The position numbers and the translations under genes were made by a program. From G963668655 sp963668655 (GTDB lineage Bacteria > Myxococcota_A > SURF-8): DNA of 64,000 bases. The notes under the pieces were generated by a model that ran no database searches, was not told where the DNA came from, and worked only from the letters and a program-made list of their open reading frames with translations. Each line of letters opens with the position of its first letter. Within the stretch, counting starts at the first letter, position 1. Where the stretch lies: assembly GCA_963668655.2 (NCBI GenBank), contig CAXXPQ010000001.1, positions 496,001 through 560,000 of the forward strand, read 5' to 3'. Positions 19,986 to 28,738 of this stretch are shown here, one piece after another.

Positions 19986-20015
19986 TTGTCGTCTCCCGGA
20001 CCCTCGGGATAGAAT
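19986..20015 (+). promoter_or_regulatory. Candidate uvrC promoter
   Basis: TTGTCG (19986-19991) and TAGAAT (20010-20015) with an 18-base spacer. The -10 box overlaps the first in-frame ATG (20014), so that ATG cannot lie on this transcript. This supports the GTG start at 20056. Confidence 0.5.
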
Positions 20016-20041
20016 GTCCCTGAAAATGAAAGGCCGCCTTG

Positions 20042-20048
20042 AAAGGAG
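20042..20048 (+). promoter_or_regulatory. Ribosome-binding site fixing the uvrC start
   Basis: AAAGGAG followed by a seven-base gap and GTG at 20056. No comparable site precedes the upstream ATG at 20014. Confidence 0.75.
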
Positions 20049-20055
20049 CGGAAGC

Positions 20056-21930
20056 GTGGGAATCGTACGCGACATTCTGCATCGAGCGCCGCACAAACCC
20101 GGCGTCTACCAGATGAAGGACGCCTCGGGGCGCATCTTCTACATCGGCAAGGCCAAGGATCTGCACGCCCGGATGCACCAGTACATCCAGCCCGGAACGG
20201 ACACGCGCGCCTTCGTGCTGATTCTGGACCGCATTCTTTCCGACGTGGAGTTCTTCATCACGGGTAGCGAAAAAGAAGCCCTGATCCTGGAAAACGGGTT
20301 GATAAAAAAGCACCGGCCCGTCTACAACGTGCGCATCAAGGACGACAGCCAGTTCTTTTCCATCCGCCTGGATCTGAAAAAGGACTATCCCCGCCTGGAG
20401 GTGGTGCGCCGCCGCAAGGACGACGGCGCGCGCTACTTCGGTCCCTATTCCTCGGCCAAGAAAGCCCGCCGCATGCTCCAACTCGTCAACAAGCATTTCG
20501 CCCTGCGCGACTGCAAGGACCGCGTGCTGGAAACGGCCGAGCGTCCCTGCCTGCGCCACCAGATGGGGCGCTGCCACGCGCCTTGCCGGCGGTACATCAC
20601 GCCGGAAGCCTATCACGAGGAAGTCCGCCGGGTTCGGATGTTCCTGGAGGGCCGGGCCGATCTTCTGGTGGCGGAATTGAACGATCTGATGAAAGACGCC
20701 GCCGGAAGGCTGGATTTCGAACGCGCCGCCGTCCTGCGCGACCAGATCGCCGCCGTGACGGGCTCCCTGGAGCGCCAGGCGGTGGTGCTTCCCAATCGGG
20801 TGGACTGGGACGTGGCGGCTTTGTACCGGGAGGGCGAGGCGGCCAGCGTGGGGCTGCTCTACGTGCGGGGCGGCAAGCTCACCGGTCGGGACGCCTTCCA
20901 GATCGAATGCCGCGCCCGGTCGGACCGCGAGGCGCTTCTGGATTTCCTGAATCAACACTACGCCGAAGTCTGGCCGCTTCCGGACGAGATCCTGACGCCG
21001 GACTTTCTGCGCGACGACGAGGGCCTTTCCGCCTGGCTCTCCGAACGCCGGGAACGCCGGGTGAGCGTGCGTCCCGCCCGGCGGGGAAATCCGCGCCGCC
21101 TGTTGGCCATCGCCTCGGAAAACGCCCGCCAGGCTTTCGACGAAAACCGCTCGCGCACGGAAAACCACGTGCGGGAGCTGGAAAGGCTGCAACGCATTCT
21201 CTCGCTGCCCGAACCGCCCCGGCGTATCGAATGCGTGGACATCTCCAACACCCAGGGACGCCTGGCGGTGGGTTCGCTGGTTTCCTTTCTGGACGGCCGG
21301 GCGGACAAGAACGCCTACCGGCGCTTTCGGGTGGAGACGGAAGACGGCCCGGACGACTTCGCCATGATGCGCGAGGTGCTCACCCGGCGCTTCAAGCGCG
21401 GCAGGGAGGAAGGCGGCCTGCCGGATCTTCTGGTGGTGGACGGCGGCAAGGGGCAGCTGGGCGTGGCGCTCGCGGTTCTGAAAGACCTGGATATCCACGG
21501 CGTGGCCCTGGCGGGCATGGCCAAGAGCCGATTGAAGGAGCGCGTGGGCGAAGGCGAGATCTCGGAGGCGTTCGAGGGCCGCCGGCGCACGCCCGAACGG
21601 CTTTTTCTTCCGGGTCAAAAGAATCCCGTGGTGCTGAAACCCGGCACGGGCGAACTGCACCTGCTCCAACGCGTTCGGGACGAGGCGCACCGTTTCGCCA
21701 TCACCTACCACCGTCAATTGCGCGGAAAAAAGAACCTGAAATCCGGATTGTTGGACATTCCGGGCGTGGGGCCGAAGCGCGCCCGGGATCTGCTGCGCGC
21801 CTTCGGGTCGCTGAAAAACGTGCGGGAAGCCGACGTGGACGCCATTCAAGCCCTGCCCGGCTTCACCCGGCGCCTGGCGGAAAGCGTGAAGGCTCATCTG
21901 GCGCCCCCCGCCGATTCCGCGAAGGAATGA
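20056..21930 (+). CDS. uvrC: Excinuclease ABC subunit C
   Basis: Encodes about 624 residues from GTG 20056. UvrC makes both incisions in UvrABC nucleotide excision repair. The GIY-YIG nuclease domain is at the N-terminus (PGVYQMKD, FYIGKAKDL), followed by the Cys cluster CLRHQMGRCHAPC, the UVR helix pair (AAGRLDFERAAVLRDQI) near residue 210, the RNase H-like second nuclease domain (ECVDISNTQG, LLVVDGGKGQLG, RDEAHRFAITYHR) and C-terminal helix-hairpin-helix motifs (DIPGVGPKRA, ALPGFTRRLA). The Asn in DISNTQG replaces the more common His, a variation I believe occurs in some relatives. It is convergent with mltG. Confidence 0.96.
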   Translation: MGIVRDILHRAPHKPGVYQMKDASGRIFYIGKAKDLHARMHQYIQPGTDTRAFVLILDRILSDVEFFITGSEKEALILENGLIKKHRPVYNVRIKDDSQFFSIRLDLKKDYPRLEVVRRRKDDGARYFGPYSSAKKARRMLQLVNKHFALRDCKDRVLETAERPCLRHQMGRCHAPCRRYITPEAYHEEVRRVRMFLEGRADLLVAELNDLMKDAAGRLDFERAAVLRDQIAAVTGSLERQAVVLPNRVDWDVAALYREGEAASVGLLYVRGGKLTGRDAFQIECRARSDREALLDFLNQHYAEVWPLPDEILTPDFLRDDEGLSAWLSERRERRVSVRPARRGNPRRLLAIASENARQAFDENRSRTENHVRELERLQRILSLPEPPRRIECVDISNTQGRLAVGSLVSFLDGRADKNAYRRFRVETEDGPDDFAMMREVLTRRFKRGREEGGLPDLLVVDGGKGQLGVALAVLKDLDIHGVALAGMAKSRLKERVGEGEISEAFEGRRRTPERLFLPGQKNPVVLKPGTGELHLLQRVRDEAHRFAITYHRQLRGKKNLKSGLLDIPGVGPKRARDLLRAFGSLKNVREADVDAIQALPGFTRRLAESVKAHLAPPADSAKE

Positions 21931-22132
21931 CCTCCCGGGAGGCTTCTTCACCCGATCCCTTCTCGAACGCGACTTTCTTTTCAGCGTATTCGACCCGTGA
22001 AGATCAATGATTCCGGTCGCTTTGATGAGCGACGGCCTTTTAGGTCGGAAAGTTCGTGGATCCGCGCCGGATTGCGCGGCAGGCGATGGAAGCCGAATTT
22101 CCGGTGACCGGACGCGTGTCCGCGCCGCGCGT
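21931..22132. other. Convergent intergenic region
   Basis: About 200 bases between the ends of uvrC and mltG. I see no clear T-tailed hairpin and no gene. Confidence 0.5.
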
Positions 22133-23149
22133 TCAGGGGCCGATGTGCCGCAGGATCTGATACTTGTGTACGGCCGCGTTGTGTTCCTTCAACGTGGCGG
22201 TGAATTTATGGTGGCCGTTGTTCATGGCGACGAAGTAGAGATAGTCCGTTTCCGCCGGTTCCACCGCCGCTTTCAGCGCGCCGATGCTGGGGCTGCAAAT
22301 GGGCGTTTTCGGCAGACCGGAGCGGGTATAGGTGTTCCAGTCGTGGTCGGTCTGGAGATGCTCGCGCGTCAGGTTGCCGGAAAAAGTTTTCTTCACACCG
22401 TAGATCACGGTGGGATCCATCTGCAGGCGCATGCCTTTTTGCAGCCGATTCCGGATGACGGAGGAAACCAGAGGGAATTCCTCCGGCCCGCCGGCTTCTT
22501 TTTCGATGATGGAGGCGGCGATGAGGGCTTGTTCCGCCGTCAATCCCAGCGCCTTGGCTTTTTCCTCCATGGCGGGCGTAAAGTTCTTGCGGAACTCCTT
22601 CACCATGAGTTCCAGGATTTTCCGTTCGTCGTAGCCTTTCGGGATGCTGTAAGTGTCCGGAAACAGGTAGCCTTCGAAGTAGGGTACACCCATGGCGATT
22701 CGCACGCTCTCGGTGTTCATCAGCCGGACGTAGTTTTTCTCCTTGCCGTACCCCAGGTATTCCAGCAATCGGGCGATTTCCACGGCGGTCTGGCCGGGCG
22801 GGATGGTGAAGCGATACAGTTTCACTTTGCCTTTCGCCATGTCCTTCAGCATCTCCAGGGGGGACTGTGCGGAAGAGAATTCGAATTCTCCGGACTGAAT
22901 GCGGGGCAGGGGGTCGCCCACGCGTCCCACGAACCGGATGTAGGGGCTGTCCTCGATCAATTTCTTGGCGGCCAGAACCCGCAGCGCTCCCCGTACGCTG
23001 GAACCCTGTGGAATGACGACCGTTTGGGCCGAGCCGTTTGCGTCGAGCGGAGTCACCATCCAGGATTCCATGGCGTTCCAGTGATAACCGACGTACCCGG
23101 CGGCCGCGAGAAAGGCCGTCAGCACGGCCAGGGCGATGTTTTTCATCAT
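22133..23149 (-). CDS. mltG: Endolytic murein transglycosylase
   Basis: Encodes about 338 residues from ATG 23149, which overlaps the ruvX stop as ATGA; the longer frame merely runs through ruvX in another frame. MltG cleaves nascent peptidoglycan strands and sets glycan length. One N-terminal membrane helix (NIALAVLTAFLAAAGYVGY) places the YceG domain in the periplasm. A LysM-like region precedes the catalytic domain, in which the glutamate of AASIIEKEAGG is the catalytic residue, followed by NRLQKGMRLQMDPTVIYG and YTRSGLPKTPICSP. The last strand (YLYFVAMNNGHHKFTATLKEH) is typical. Co-expression with ruvX is common in bacteria. Confidence 0.95.
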   Translation of the reverse strand: MMKNIALAVLTAFLAAAGYVGYHWNAMESWMVTPLDANGSAQTVVIPQGSSVRGALRVLAAKKLIEDSPYIRFVGRVGDPLPRIQSGEFEFSSAQSPLEMLKDMAKGKVKLYRFTIPPGQTAVEIARLLEYLGYGKEKNYVRLMNTESVRIAMGVPYFEGYLFPDTYSIPKGYDERKILELMVKEFRKNFTPAMEEKAKALGLTAEQALIAASIIEKEAGGPEEFPLVSSVIRNRLQKGMRLQMDPTVIYGVKKTFSGNLTREHLQTDHDWNTYTRSGLPKTPICSPSIGALKAAVEPAETDYLYFVAMNNGHHKFTATLKEHNAAVHKYQILRHIGP

Positions 23150-23568
23150 GGCTGCGCTCCCGCTTTGTGATCCAGATATCCCTGTAAAATAATGGCCGCC
23201 GCCACTTTGTCGATGACCTGTTTGCGCTTGTTTCTGCGTACGTCGCCTTCCAGCAGGGCGCGCTCGGCGGCCGCCGAACTGAGGCGCTCGTCCCACTCCC
23301 GCACCGGAAGTCCCAGACGTTCCTGCATTTTCAGCGCGAATTCACGGGCCAGGGCGGCCATGGGCCCCGCGCTTCCGTTCATGTTGTAGGGCAGCCCGAT
23401 GACGATCTCTTCCACATCGTGCAGGGCCGCCAGTTCGGCCAGGCGATCCAGATCGTTTTCCGGTCGGGTCCGCCGGATGACCTCCAGCGGCTGGGCGGTC
23501 CAGCCCATGGCGTCGGAAAGCGCCACGCCGATGCGCACCGTTCCGATGTCGATTCCCAGGATACGCAT
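23146..23568 (-). CDS. ruvX: RuvX/YqgF family Holliday-junction resolvase-like protein
   Basis: Encodes about 140 residues from ATG 23568, preceded by GGAGGAAAGGCGGC; the longer frame adds Gly-rich non-conserved residues. RuvX/YqgF is an RNase H-fold nuclease involved in pre-16S rRNA processing and implicated in recombination. Family motifs are intact: GIDIGTVRIGVALSD at the start, EIVIGLPYNMNGSAGPMA in the middle, and WDERLSSAAAERALL with the catalytic acidic residue, then VDKVAA-type ending with AAIILQGYLD. It starts 32 bases after the giant lipoprotein gene and couples to mltG. Confidence 0.94.
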   Translation of the reverse strand: MRILGIDIGTVRIGVALSDAMGWTAQPLEVIRRTRPENDLDRLAELAALHDVEEIVIGLPYNMNGSAGPMAALAREFALKMQERLGLPVREWDERLSSAAAERALLEGDVRRNKRKQVIDKVAAAIILQGYLDHKAGAQP

Positions 23569-23600
23569 GCCGCCTTTCCTCCCGTTGCCGTTACCGTCGC

Positions 23601-26600
23601 CTATTCCCGGAAGCAGCCGCAGTCCGAATCCACGTTGCCCTGGGCCACCAGGCTCCAATCCGCGCAGACGTTTGCGCTGTAATACGTGACGTGGATGTAG
23701 ACATCGAAGCCGTTATCCGATCCGAACCAGGTGTCGTCGGAGCAAACGATAACGGCGTCGTCTCCCACGGCGACTCCTTTTCCGAGATAGGTGCCGCAGT
23801 CGCTGTAGAGGTACAGATCGTAATCGGTCCCTTCCGCCACGTCCAGCGAAATCAGGACCGATACGGCCGTGCAGGAATTGGAATCCTCGTCCACCGTCAC
23901 CAGGAACCAGCGTTCGCCATGGCCTGTATAGGTGTTGGTGTGCTCGCTGCCGTCGTCTCCCTGAATGCTGCCGCCTCCGCCGGAATTGTACATGCGCTGA
24001 GCGGTGGCGCAGGAATTGGAGACGGTTGTCAGATCGACCTCGCAGCCGTCCACGTCCAGGCCGTTGCAGTCCGCGTGGCCGTACGTACAGGCGTCCACCC
24101 GGCAGGCGCCGTTCACGCATTCGTGCGTGGAGGTGTAATCCAGGTTGCAGACGCCGTCGCAGGCGCCGCAACGATCCGGATCGTCGTTCAGAAGATCCTG
24201 TTCGCAGCCGTCTTCGGACTCGCCGTTGCAGTCGCCCCAGCCCGCATCGCAGGTATCTACGTAGCATTCGCCCTGCAAACAGGCGTGAACGTCGGTATGC
24301 GGAAGGTTGCAGGGCATGTTGCAGGTGTTGCAGTTCATGGGATCTCCGGGGAGATAGGTTTCGCAGCCGTCCGAATCCAGAAGGTTGCAGTTTTCATAGG
24401 GTTGTTCGCAAAACAGGATTTCGCAGTTGCCGTCCACGCAGACGTTCACGGCGTTGTCCAGGTCGCAGGCGTTGTCGCAGCTTCCGCAGTGATCGGGGGA
24501 ATTCAATTCCTCCTCGCAGCCGTCCGAGAGGTCGTCATTGCAATCGCCCCAGCCCGTGTCGCAAGCGCCGGGCTGGCAGACGCCGTTCTGGCATGCCGCG
24601 CCGTACATGTTGGCCGCGTTCCGACAAGGGCGGTTGCAGCCTCCGCAATGATCCGGATTGGCGAGAATGTCCGTCTCGCAGTCATCGCCAAGAAAATAAT
24701 TGCAATCGGCATATCCGAAGTGGCAGGCTCCGAATCCGCACGTACGGGCGGTGCAGATGGGGTCGGCGTGATCGGCCGTGCAGGGATTTCCGCAGGCTCC
24801 GCAGTGGTTTACGTCCGTCCGAACGTCCGCCTCGCAGCCGTCTTCCGGGTTTCCGTTGCAGTCCCGCCGATCATCCGTGCAATCGCTGACATTGCAGACG
24901 CCGTTTTCGCAGCCGGACGTTCCGTTGGCGTTGCGGCAGACCGCGCCGCAGAGTCCGCAGTGGTCCGGATGGTTCAGCAACGAGGTTTCGCAGCCGTTCA
25001 TTTCCAGGCCGTCGCAGTTTCCGAAATCGTCCTCGCAAGCCTGCAACCGGCAGATGCCGTTGATGCAGACCGGGATTCCGTCGTCGAAGGCGCAGGATTC
25101 CTCGCAGGAACCGCAGGTTTCTACGTCGGACAGCAGATGACGTTCGCAGCCGTCCGCGTACGTCCCGTTGCAGTCCTCGTAGCCGAAATCGCAGGAAGCG
25201 ATGTCGCATTCGCCGTTTTTGCACCGGATGGAGGCGTTGGGAACGTCCGGACAGGCGTGTTCGCAATCGCCGCAATGGTTCCGATCGCTGTCCGTGTCCA
25301 CCTCGCAGCCGTCCGAAAAATCGCCGTTGCAGTCTTCCAGGTCGCCGTTGCAGAACTGCATGTGGCATTCGCCTTCCCAGCAGATGGTGCTTCCCGTGGA
25401 GGACTGGCAGCGCGTACCGCATGCTCCGCAGTTGAATTCATCCGTGAGAAGCGGGGCCTCGCAGCCGTCCGGGTCGTAATGGTTGCAATTGTCGGTATTG
25501 TCCTCGCATTCGTAACCGCACTGGAAATCGTTGCAGGTGCGGACGGCGTTGTCCCGCCGGGGACAGGCCAGGCAGAAGACGCCGCAGCAATCGACGCTGT
25601 CGTTCAGCAGGCAGAGAGCACCCTCCTTGTGAAACATGGGGTCGCATTCGAAATCGCATGCGCCGTCGTCGCAGAACCCCGTGGAGAATTCCGGAAGATT
25701 CGCGGTACAGTCCAGGCAGTCCGCGCCGCAACAATCCGGATCGTTTGGGGGGATGCAGTGATCCACGAAGGTCTGGAAGGGTTCGTTGCATTCGAAATCG
25801 CAGACGAAGGTATCCTCGGAAAGCGGGGCGCATACGGCGGAGGCGTTGGCCGGAGGCGTGCAGGGCGTGCAGCGATTTCCGCAATGGGCCACGTCGTCGT
25901 TGGCCACGCAGTCGCCGTTGCAGTTGTGAGTGCCGGAAGCGCAGTTGGAACCCGCCCCCAAGATCTGGATCGTGAGGTTTTCGTCCCGGTAGCCTTCGTT
26001 TACGATGCGGAGCGTGGCTTCGAACGGGCCGTAGGTCTCCGGGAAGAAGCGCAGCGTGAAGATGGCCTGGGCGTCGCCTTCCCCGCCGGGACCGGCCAAC
26101 ATCATGGGAAATTCCGGCAGGCCGTCCAGGCTGAACTCGTTGTCCGAGTCCAGCGTCAGATGAATGTCGTTCACCACCAGGGTTCCCGATCCGCCGTTTT
26201 TCAGTTCGACTTCGATGGGAGCCGCCGCGTATCCGGGAACCTGATTGCCGAAATCGAAGACCGGGCCTTCGGGATTCGTAACCGCATGAGGATCCACGAT
26301 GGTTCCCCGGACCGTGATCGAAACTTCCGCCTGATCCGGGTCGTTGCTTCCGAAGGTGAAAATCCGTTCCATCGGAAGCGGGAGGTCTCCCACGATGAAT
26401 TCCGGAGCGGGCGGCGAGAAAGTGAAGCGCAGTTCGCCGCTTTCGCCGGGCGCGAGTTCCGTCGCGCCGGACAGGAAATCGGCCTGGACGGCGTTGTTCG
26501 GGTCGCCGTCGATGGCGCTCCAGTCGGGATCGGTGAAGAACAGCGGAACCAGACCGTCGTTTCGCAGGGTATGGGAGATCGCCTCGGCGTGACCGGTCAT

Positions 26601-28358
26601 GCCCTCGCCGAAATCGACGAGCGTTTCCGCCGGGAGGCGCTCCAGCCGGGCCACGGCCCCCGTTCCGGACACGGGAATGTGGAACTCGCTGTCGCCGTCG
26701 TGATCGATGTCGAAAATCAGCGCGGTTTCATAAGACGCCTCCAGAAGCGGCGTGAAGGTTACGGTGTAGGTCAGCGTGGCGTCGGGCTCCAGGCCGAAGG
26801 GCGCGCCCTGGCCTTCCAGGGAAAAGCCCGCCGGATCCGCGAAGCGCACGCCGGCGATCGACAGGTTTTCCTCGCCGTCATTGCTTACCGCCACCGACAG
26901 TTCCGCCTGCCCGCCGATCTCGACGGCTCCGAAGGAAAGCGCCACGGGATCCGCCGTCATCTCCACCGCGGTGCCTGCTCCCGAGGCCGCCACGGAAAGA
27001 ACCGGCCCTTCCACGGCATCCGAGGTGACGCGGATGCTGCATTCCTGAAAGGCGTAGCGCGTGGGAGCGAACAGCACGTTGAAGGCCGCCTGCCCGCCCG
27101 CCTGAACCGTATAATCGCCCCCGGCCAACAGGCCGTCGTCTTCGATGTGAAAGTCGGAAGTGCATTCCGGTGCGGCTTCCAGCGCGGTGAGCGTCACCGG
27201 AAAATCGCCCGAAGCTTTAAACGTCACCCGCCGGCGCTCGCCCGTTCCGATGCGCACGGTTCCGAATTCCAGGCTTTCCGGAAGAAGTTCCGCGTGTCGG
27301 CCGCCGCCGATTCCGGAAAGCGTGATTTCCAGCGGACTGGCCACGCCGTCGGCGTTGTGGAAAATCTGTAGCGCCGCCCCGCGCGAACCTTCCGTCTCGG
27401 GCAGAAATTCAAGATCGATGGAGGCGCTTTCGCCGGAAGGGATGAATACCTGGGCCGGGGTTTCCTCTCCGATGCGGAACTCCGTGGTTTCCGACGGATC
27501 GATGCGCAGGCTGGTGATGTTCAAGATGTTCAGATCTTCGGCGTTCTGCCGGTCGTTGTGGCAGACCAGTTGCCGGACGTTCCGGCCGCCGTCCACGTCG
27601 GCCAGACCGAAATCCACGGAGGTTTGCTCGCAGCGCAGGGAGGGATCGCCGCGCTCCACGCTGCGCAAGGCCACACGCGCCTCTGCGGTGGCGGGATCGT
27701 TGCTTACGACGACCACCGCGCCGGAATCGAGTCCCATATCCGTCTGTTCGTACACGATGTTCACCGAAAGCGATCCGCCGGAAGCGATCATTGCCGGGAA
27801 AAATGTCTGGGTGTCGATGCTGAAATCGCCGCTGCTTTCCGCGGAAAGGCCGACGGATTCGATTTCCAGCGATTCGCGGCCCACCGAGGAGATGGTCAGG
27901 AGCATTTCGGTGGAATCTCCGACCGCGAGCGGCGGAAATTCCAGGACTTCCGGAACCTCGATCACCGCGCCTTCCGGGCGGTCGTCGTCAGTTTCCGTTC
28001 GATCGTCATCGATTTCCGCGTCTCCGTCCGGAAGACTTTCCTCTTCCGCCTCTCCGTCGCCGTCTCCATCCACGTTCGCCACACAGCGGCAGTCCACGCA
28101 ATGAAGCCCGGCATCGCAGTCCCAATCCACGGAGCATTCGCATTCGTCGCCGTCCACCAGGGACCGGCATCGGCAGCCGTCGCAGGTCATGCCCGCCGGG
28201 CACTCGGCATCGCTGGCGCAGTCGCATGCGGGCGTTTCGCTTCCGTCGCCGTCCGGTCCCGAATCTTCGTCCTGGCCGGAGGCGCAGCCGACAAGAAAAA
28301 CGAGGACGGCGAGAATCAGAAGAATTGCGCTTCGTTCCGAATGCCTTGCGTGTGTCAT
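23601..28358 (-). CDS. Giant Cys-rich ASH/choice-of-anchor lipoprotein (about 1585 residues)
   Basis: ATG at 28358 gives a proper signal (SAILLILAVLVFL, lipobox LVGC, Cys 25); the frame open upstream to 29042 is antisense-type shadow over the next gene and a terminator. Order of parts: two EB-like Cys modules with DGD linkers (about 35-110), a series of immunoglobulin-like ASH/'choice-of-anchor D' domains (about 130-720; motifs such as LEFGTVRIG, VSNDGEENLSIAGV, FTFSPP, FDFGNQVPGY), then about nine Cys repeats of pattern DCNG...DGCE...HCG.C...C (about 800-1420), and a C-terminal pre-peptidase-like beta domain. Surface-anchored, likely adhesive or structural. It is the largest gene here and lies directly before ruvX-mltG. 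Confidence 0.85.
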   Translation of the reverse strand: MTHARHSERSAILLILAVLVFLVGCASGQDEDSGPDGDGSETPACDCASDAECPAGMTCDGCRCRSLVDGDECECSVDWDCDAGLHCVDCRCVANVDGDGDGEAEEESLPDGDAEIDDDRTETDDDRPEGAVIEVPEVLEFPPLAVGDSTEMLLTISSVGRESLEIESVGLSAESSGDFSIDTQTFFPAMIASGGSLSVNIVYEQTDMGLDSGAVVVVSNDPATAEARVALRSVERGDPSLRCEQTSVDFGLADVDGGRNVRQLVCHNDRQNAEDLNILNITSLRIDPSETTEFRIGEETPAQVFIPSGESASIDLEFLPETEGSRGAALQIFHNADGVASPLEITLSGIGGGRHAELLPESLEFGTVRIGTGERRRVTFKASGDFPVTLTALEAAPECTSDFHIEDDGLLAGGDYTVQAGGQAAFNVLFAPTRYAFQECSIRVTSDAVEGPVLSVAASGAGTAVEMTADPVALSFGAVEIGGQAELSVAVSNDGEENLSIAGVRFADPAGFSLEGQGAPFGLEPDATLTYTVTFTPLLEASYETALIFDIDHDGDSEFHIPVSGTGAVARLERLPAETLVDFGEGMTGHAEAISHTLRNDGLVPLFFTDPDWSAIDGDPNNAVQADFLSGATELAPGESGELRFTFSPPAPEFIVGDLPLPMERIFTFGSNDPDQAEVSITVRGTIVDPHAVTNPEGPVFDFGNQVPGYAAAPIEVELKNGGSGTLVVNDIHLTLDSDNEFSLDGLPEFPMMLAGPGGEGDAQAIFTLRFFPETYGPFEATLRIVNEGYRDENLTIQILGAGSNCASGTHNCNGDCVANDDVAHCGNRCTPCTPPANASAVCAPLSEDTFVCDFECNEPFQTFVDHCIPPNDPDCCGADCLDCTANLPEFSTGFCDDGACDFECDPMFHKEGALCLLNDSVDCCGVFCLACPRRDNAVRTCNDFQCGYECEDNTDNCNHYDPDGCEAPLLTDEFNCGACGTRCQSSTGSTICWEGECHMQFCNGDLEDCNGDFSDGCEVDTDSDRNHCGDCEHACPDVPNASIRCKNGECDIASCDFGYEDCNGTYADGCERHLLSDVETCGSCEESCAFDDGIPVCINGICRLQACEDDFGNCDGLEMNGCETSLLNHPDHCGLCGAVCRNANGTSGCENGVCNVSDCTDDRRDCNGNPEDGCEADVRTDVNHCGACGNPCTADHADPICTARTCGFGACHFGYADCNYFLGDDCETDILANPDHCGGCNRPCRNAANMYGAACQNGVCQPGACDTGWGDCNDDLSDGCEEELNSPDHCGSCDNACDLDNAVNVCVDGNCEILFCEQPYENCNLLDSDGCETYLPGDPMNCNTCNMPCNLPHTDVHACLQGECYVDTCDAGWGDCNGESEDGCEQDLLNDDPDRCGACDGVCNLDYTSTHECVNGACRVDACTYGHADCNGLDVDGCEVDLTTVSNSCATAQRMYNSGGGGSIQGDDGSEHTNTYTGHGERWFLVTVDEDSNSCTAVSVLISLDVAEGTDYDLYLYSDCGTYLGKGVAVGDDAVIVCSDDTWFGSDNGFDVYIHVTYYSANVCADWSLVAQGNVDSDCGCFRE

Positions 28359-28408
28359 GACGCACCCCAACCGGTGGTTCGTTTTTTCCCCTTCGCACAT
28401 ATGAAGAC

Positions 28409-28437
28409 ATAATAGCCAAAAACCACTGGAAATCCAA
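28409..28437 (-). promoter_or_regulatory. Candidate promoter of the giant lipoprotein
   Basis: On the minus strand TTGGAT (28437-28432), 17-base spacer, TATTAT (28414-28409). The local AT-rich patch is unusual for this region. The start site would fall about 45 bases before the ATG. Confidence 0.5.
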
Positions 28438-28685
28438 GTCTTAACCCGGACGTTTCGGAAGGGACTCCGCATTGCCGCTTTCCGGCATCCGGAGGCCGGG
28501 GTTCTTCGGGCGTATCCGTTGGAGCCGTGCTTGGGGGTTCGCCGGGGCCGGCCGCGCCCCGATACAAGCCGGAAAATAACACGAGCGAAGGCGAAGGAGG
28601 TGGAAGGGAACCCCCTTCCTCGATGGTGGGCCTTGTCCGAAAGCGGTTTCTCGATTTCTCCTCGGCTCGAAGAGTCGAGTCCATC

Positions 28686-28715
28686 AAAAAAAGGCGAAGC
28701 CGTCATGGCTCCGCC
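28686..28715 (-). terminator. Strong intrinsic terminator
   Basis: On the minus strand GGCGgAGCC and GGCTtCGCC pair around ATGAC, followed at once by seven T. It closes the transcript of the gene ending at 28739. Confidence 0.85.
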
Positions 28716-28738
28716 CTTGGAAAAGTCTTTGAAAAGAC

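Larger units (their letters stand above)
28359..28738. other. Intergenic region between two lipoprotein genes
   Basis: 380 bases carrying the terminator of the upstream 484-residue lipoprotein gene and the promoter of the giant lipoprotein. The stretch between about 28440 and 28680 shows no gene or repeat I can support. Confidence 0.55.

Noticed and set aside
20014..20055. ATG start at 20014 for uvrC
   Set aside because: It overlaps the predicted -10 box and has no ribosome site; GTG 20056 has AAAGGAG at ideal distance.
18856..21951. 1031-residue minus-strand open frame over uvrC
   Set aside because: uvrC on the plus strand has all family motifs; the shadow has none.
23691..27371. 1226-residue plus-strand open frame
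   Set aside because: Shadow of the giant lipoprotein for the same reason; the true strand has signal peptide, lipobox and ordered domains.
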